From the NCBI GenBank assembly GCA_903824455.1, contig CAIJWY010000154.1, positions 1 through 5,587 on the forward strand: a stretch of 5,587 nucleotides of DNA. The letters run 5' to 3'. Shown one piece after another: positions 5,046-5,587 of this stretch. The translations under genes were made by a program, and so were the position numbers. The notes beneath the pieces were generated by a model. The model made no database searches and was not told the DNA's origin. It saw only the letters and a program-made list of their open reading frames with translations. Numbering within the stretch: the first letter of the stretch is position 1; the number at the start of each line of letters is the position of its first letter. The stretch is from an uncultured Micrococcales bacterium (lineage in GTDB: Bacteria > Actinomycetota > Actinomycetes > Actinomycetales > Microbacteriaceae).

Positions 5046-5587
5046 TTGTCGCAAACTCTGACCCCTGCCTCAGGAGCCAAATACTGGGTTCGACTCTTCT
5101 TGCCTTTTGTGATCACTTTCGCACTCACCGTGCCTGGCCTTTTCCTAGAACTTAGCCACTCGAAGATTAGTCCGGTGGTTGGAATGCTTGCCTTCGGTGG
5201 CGCTGTGGTTGCAGGTGCATTCGTTCTCGGTTGGATCAGCGAAGCCGCCGAGCTTGATTTGCGAGGAGGTCTTTCGATTGCCTTACTGGCCGTTATCGCA
5301 ATTCTTCCCGAATACGTGGTCGACTTTTATTTTGCATATGCAGCCGGTTCTGACCCAACAATGGCCGCCTATGCGTCAGCTAACCTAACCGGAGCCAACC
5401 GGCTACTTTTGGGTCTAGGTTGGCCGGCAATGGCATTTTTCGGTTACCTTGCCGTTCGTAAGCTTCGCGACGAAAAAACTGGTCAAAACTTTAAGTTTGG
5501 CGTGACTCTCGAAGAGGAATCTCGCGTCGATCTAGCCTTCCTAATAGTTGCATCTTTGATCGCAGTAATCGTGCCTCTAACCCGCCA
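5046..5587 (+). CDS. Sodium/calcium exchanger-like membrane protein (CaCA family), N-terminal part
   Basis: The first 180 residues of a polytopic membrane protein, cut by the window end. I see hydrophobic segments at about 14-34, 42-64, 75-98, 118-137 and 162-178. The third and fourth resemble the first alpha repeat of cation/Ca2+ exchangers: ILPEYVVD (87-93 region, P88-E89) stands where the family has GTSLPEL, and ANLTGANRLLLG (112-123) where it has NVxGSNIFN. A charged loop (138-161) follows, as expected between transmembrane helices. Family members usually have about 10 helices and two alpha repeats in 300-360 aa, so roughly half is missing. It likely exchanges a cation against Na+ or H+ across the cell membrane; the ion cannot be told. 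The TTG start has GGAG 5 nt upstream and lies 8 nt after pncA, so it belongs to the same operon. The first alpha repeat is diverged from the textbook motif. Confidence 0.75.
   Translation, partial: MSQTLTPASGAKYWVRLFLPFVITFALTVPGLFLELSHSKISPVVGMLAFGGAVVAGAFVLGWISEAAELDLRGGLSIALLAVIAILPEYVVDFYFAYAAGSDPTMAAYASANLTGANRLLLGLGWPAMAFFGYLAVRKLRDEKTGQNFKFGVTLEEESRVDLAFLIVASLIAVIVPLTR

Noticed and set aside
5179..5388. 69-codon open frame inside the exchanger gene
   Set aside because: It is in a shifted frame of the membrane protein, which starts at TTG 5046 with a good GGAG site and shows exchanger-like motifs.

Overview
The window reads as a chromosomal segment of a high-GC-lineage Gram-positive bacterium, most likely a small-genome actinobacterium near Microbacteriaceae (for example the freshwater Rhodoluna/Aquiluna group). 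This is an inference. It rests on the protein types, roughly balanced base composition, frequent TTG/GTG starts, very tight gene packing, and TAnnnT -10 boxes sitting 6-7 nt before start codons (leaderless promoters). I could not search a database, so the taxon is a guess.

Layout from left to right. The first 21 bases are the 5' end of a tRNA gene on the minus strand, cut by the window edge. A short divergent region (22-67) with a perfect 6-bp hairpin leads to a Gfo/Idh/MocA-type NAD(P)-dependent oxidoreductase (68-1090). A 16-nt gap carrying its own -10 box leads to a first secreted peptidase-S13 D-alanyl-D-alanine carboxypeptidase (PBP4/DacB type, 1107-2459). Its 3' end overlaps by 11 bp the 3' end of a convergent, membrane-tethered CopC-domain copper-binding protein (2449-3036, minus). 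A 65-bp divergent promoter region then serves copC leftwards and, rightwards, a compact operon: a second S13 carboxypeptidase anchored by an N-terminal membrane segment (3102-4469), nicotinamidase PncA (4462-5037, overlapping by 8 nt), and a CaCA-family Na+/Ca2+-exchanger-like membrane protein (5046 to the window end, partial).

The two carboxypeptidases are paralogues with intact SxxK, SDN and KTG motifs, and each has only two cysteines, at matching places near the two ends of the folded domain. They would trim peptidoglycan stem peptides outside the membrane. CopC also acts outside the membrane. PncA is a cytoplasmic NAD-salvage enzyme, and the exchanger is in the membrane. Nothing proves a common pathway; the right-hand operon may be a translationally coupled housekeeping cluster.

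There is no gene-free stretch above 300 bases; the longest gaps are about 46 and 65 bp. I see no CRISPR, insertion sequence, phage gene or clear intrinsic terminator. The region is mostly ordinary. The more notable points are the copC insert between two dacB paralogues, the interlocked divergent promoters, the leaderless gene starts and the 12-bp tandem repeat encoding a membrane-proximal linker.
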